The notes under the pieces are model-generated. The model saw nothing but the letters and a program-made list of their open reading frames with translations. It ran no database searches and was not told where the DNA came from. Positions 49,272 through 50,564 of a DNA stretch of 50,564 nt are shown in pieces. Both the position numbers and the translations under genes were made by a program. Positions within the stretch are counted from its first letter, which is position 1. Each line of letters opens with the position of its first letter. This DNA is from Streptomyces geranii. GTDB taxonomy: Bacteria; Actinomycetota; Actinomycetes; Streptomycetales; Streptomycetaceae. The stretch is taken from NCBI RefSeq assembly GCF_002954775.1, contig NZ_PJME01000061.1, positions 1 to 50,564 on the forward strand, read 5' to 3'.

Positions 49272-50431
49272 AAGCGTCCGCATTCGTCTATCCCTGGGAC
49301 GTCAACGGCGATCCCGACGCCGCCGGGCGGATCGCCGCGCTCGGCGTGGAACAGGTGACGCTGGCCTCCGCGTACCACTCCACGCGCGCGTTGACCCCCC
49401 GTCACCCCCGCCACCGCATCGTCACCGCCGAGCACGCGGCCGTGCTGTATCCGCCGGACGAGCGCTGGGCGGGCCGTGAGCTGCGGCCGTACACCGCCGG
49501 GGCGTGGGCCCCTGGGGACGCGTACGGCGAGGCCGCAGCAGCCCTCGCCGACGCGGGCCTCGACGTGCACACCTGGGTCGTCCTCGCGCACAACTCCCGC
49601 CTCGGCGCCGAGCACCCGGACACCTCCGTGGTCAACGCCTACGGCGACCGCTACCCGTGGGCACCCTGCATCGCGCAGCCCGCCACGCGCGCGTACCTCG
49701 TCGATCTGGCGGCGGAGGCGGCGGTACGTCCCGGGGCGGGCGGTACGGAGCTGGAGTCCCTGGGCTGGTACGGGCTGACGCATCTGCACGCCCACGACAA
49801 GACCGGCGGTGTCGGGCTGGGCGACGCGGGCCAGTATCTGATGGCGCTGTGCTTCTGCCCGTCCTGCCGGGCGGGGTACGCCGGACAGGGCCTCGATCCC
49901 GACGAGCTGGCGGCGGCGGTGCGGGCGGCGCTGGAGCCGGTGTGGCGGGGCGAGCCGGACGACGGGAGCTGGGCGGGGGTCGAGAAGCGGCTCGGGGAGG
50001 AGAAGGCGGGCCGCACGCGCGCGTGGCGCGAGGAAACGGCCCGCACGCTCCAGGAGACGGCGGTCGCGGCCGTCCGGGCAGCGGCTCCGGCCGGCTTCCA
50101 GGTGCTGCTGCACGCCGACCCCGTCGGCTACCACGTCGGCGCCAATCCGGGGGTGGACCCCGTGCACATCCTGTCCGTGGCGGACGGGGTGGTGGTGCCG
50201 TGCACGGGTGGGGCGGGGTTGTTGACGCCGTTCGCCGAGGTGGGGCGGGCGGGGGCCGTGCTGGCGGCGAACTTCGTGGTGGTGTCGGGGATGGGCGGGA
50301 GTCCGGGGACGCTCGCGGGGGATGTGGAGCGGGCGGTGGGGCTGGGGGCGACGGAGGTTCGGCTGTACCACGCGGGGCTGGGGTCGGAGGAGGACTTGGG
50401 GGCGGTGCGGGGTGCGCTCGCGCGGCGCTGA
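49268..50431 (+). CDS. Unknown protein coupled to kdgD
   Basis: A 387-residue soluble protein starting at a GTG overlapping kdgD. It begins MKASAFVYPWDVNGDP. Alternating helix/strand pattern and blocks such as VEQVTLASAYHSTRAL, VHTWVVLAHNSRLG, PWAPCIAQPATRAYLVDLAAE and LHAHDKTGG suggest a TIM barrel. CFCPSCRAGY is a possible zinc pair. Similarity to glycosidase-like hypothetical proteins is only an impression. Coupling to kdgD points to uronate or pectin/glucuronan use. Confidence 0.75.
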   Translation: MKASAFVYPWDVNGDPDAAGRIAALGVEQVTLASAYHSTRALTPRHPRHRIVTAEHAAVLYPPDERWAGRELRPYTAGAWAPGDAYGEAAAALADAGLDVHTWVVLAHNSRLGAEHPDTSVVNAYGDRYPWAPCIAQPATRAYLVDLAAEAAVRPGAGGTELESLGWYGLTHLHAHDKTGGVGLGDAGQYLMALCFCPSCRAGYAGQGLDPDELAAAVRAALEPVWRGEPDDGSWAGVEKRLGEEKAGRTRAWREETARTLQETAVAAVRAAAPAGFQVLLHADPVGYHVGANPGVDPVHILSVADGVVVPCTGGAGLLTPFAEVGRAGAVLAANFVVVSGMGGSPGTLAGDVERAVGLGATEVRLYHAGLGSEEDLGAVRGALARR

Positions 50432-50468
50432 TTTTCCTCGCCCCCGCCGCCCCTACCCGTCCCATCCT

Positions 50469-50489
50469 TCTGGGGGCTGCGCCCCCAGA
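50469..50489. terminator. Terminator-like hairpin at the end of the kdgD operon
   Basis: TCTGGGGGC-TGC-GCCCCCAGA is a perfect 9-base-pair stem with a 3-base loop, 38 bases after the last stop. Confidence 0.8.
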
Positions 50490-50564
50490 CCCCCGCCATC
50501 GGCCTGAACGGCCTCGTCCTCAAACGCCGGACGGGCTGGGGGTGGCGGGCGTTGCGGGGGTGGG
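50490..50564. repeat. Streptomyces-type dispersed intergenic sequence
   Basis: The sequence after the hairpin, including GGCCTCGTCCTCAAACGCCG and GACGGGCTGGGGG, resembles short repeats commonly found between genes in Streptomyces chromosomes. Only one copy lies in the window, so the call rests on general knowledge. Confidence 0.5.

Overview
The window looks like a segment of Streptomyces chromosome. It is very GC-rich with almost every third codon position G or C, uses GTG and TTG starts often, couples genes through 4-base ATGA/GTGA overlaps, and has leaderless-type promoters. It also carries Streptomyces-style gene sets: tkt-tal-zwf-opcA-pgl, a SufR-controlled suf operon without sufA, sugar ABC operons without an ATPase, a WHG-type TetR and paired small conserved genes. 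No prophage, integrase, insertion sequence or CRISPR array was seen.

Layout. 1-6.7 kb (minus): pentose-phosphate operon tkt, tal, zwf, opcA, pgl. 7.0-11.5 kb: heme O synthase ctaB, a small conserved gene, an amidohydrolase-like protein, a nucleotidyltransferase, and heme A synthase ctaA. 11.5-13.2 kb (minus): two-gene ABC exporter. 13.4-20.0 kb (plus): sufR-sufB-sufD-Rieske-sufC-sufS-sufU-sufT, preceded by a DmdR/IdeR-like iron box and a CAAC-N6-GTTG SufR box. 20.1-25.6 kb: AbfB-domain membrane protein, SMR efflux gene plus TetR, dapD, a small secreted protein, a dapA-like gene, and a 45-residue gene coupled to a Cys-rich protein. 25.7-33.4 kb: ABM-like protein, ArsR-SRPBCC pair, secreted nuclease, large unknown protein, Tat-exported PhoX-like protein.

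33.4-35.4 kb is the most interesting stretch. A Ro60-family (TROVE plus vWA) gene is preceded by two tandem noncoding RNAs. Each contains a circularly permuted tRNA-like module: T arm, acceptor 3' strand, short linker, acceptor 5' strand, D arm, with the anticodon arm replaced by a long stem. This is the YrlA-type Y RNA architecture. One module resembles an ordinary class I tRNA. The other resembles a class II (leucine-type) tRNA, including a possible long variable arm. The two share a covarying Ro-binding-type stem.

35.5-41 kb: GntR regulator with ACC deaminase (acdS), SGNH esterase with a TetR regulator, an FBP zinc-finger protein sharing a 23-bp palindromic operator with that TetR gene, and a double-TerD protein. 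41.0-41.8 kb: decayed peptide-ABC ATPase genes. 41.8-46.9 kb (minus): sugar or polyol uptake operon (DeoR regulator, lipoprotein, two permeases, zinc alcohol dehydrogenase). 47.2-50.4 kb: divergent uronate genes udh and kdgD plus a coupled unknown gene. The last ~100 bp hold a hairpin and apparent dispersed-repeat sequence.
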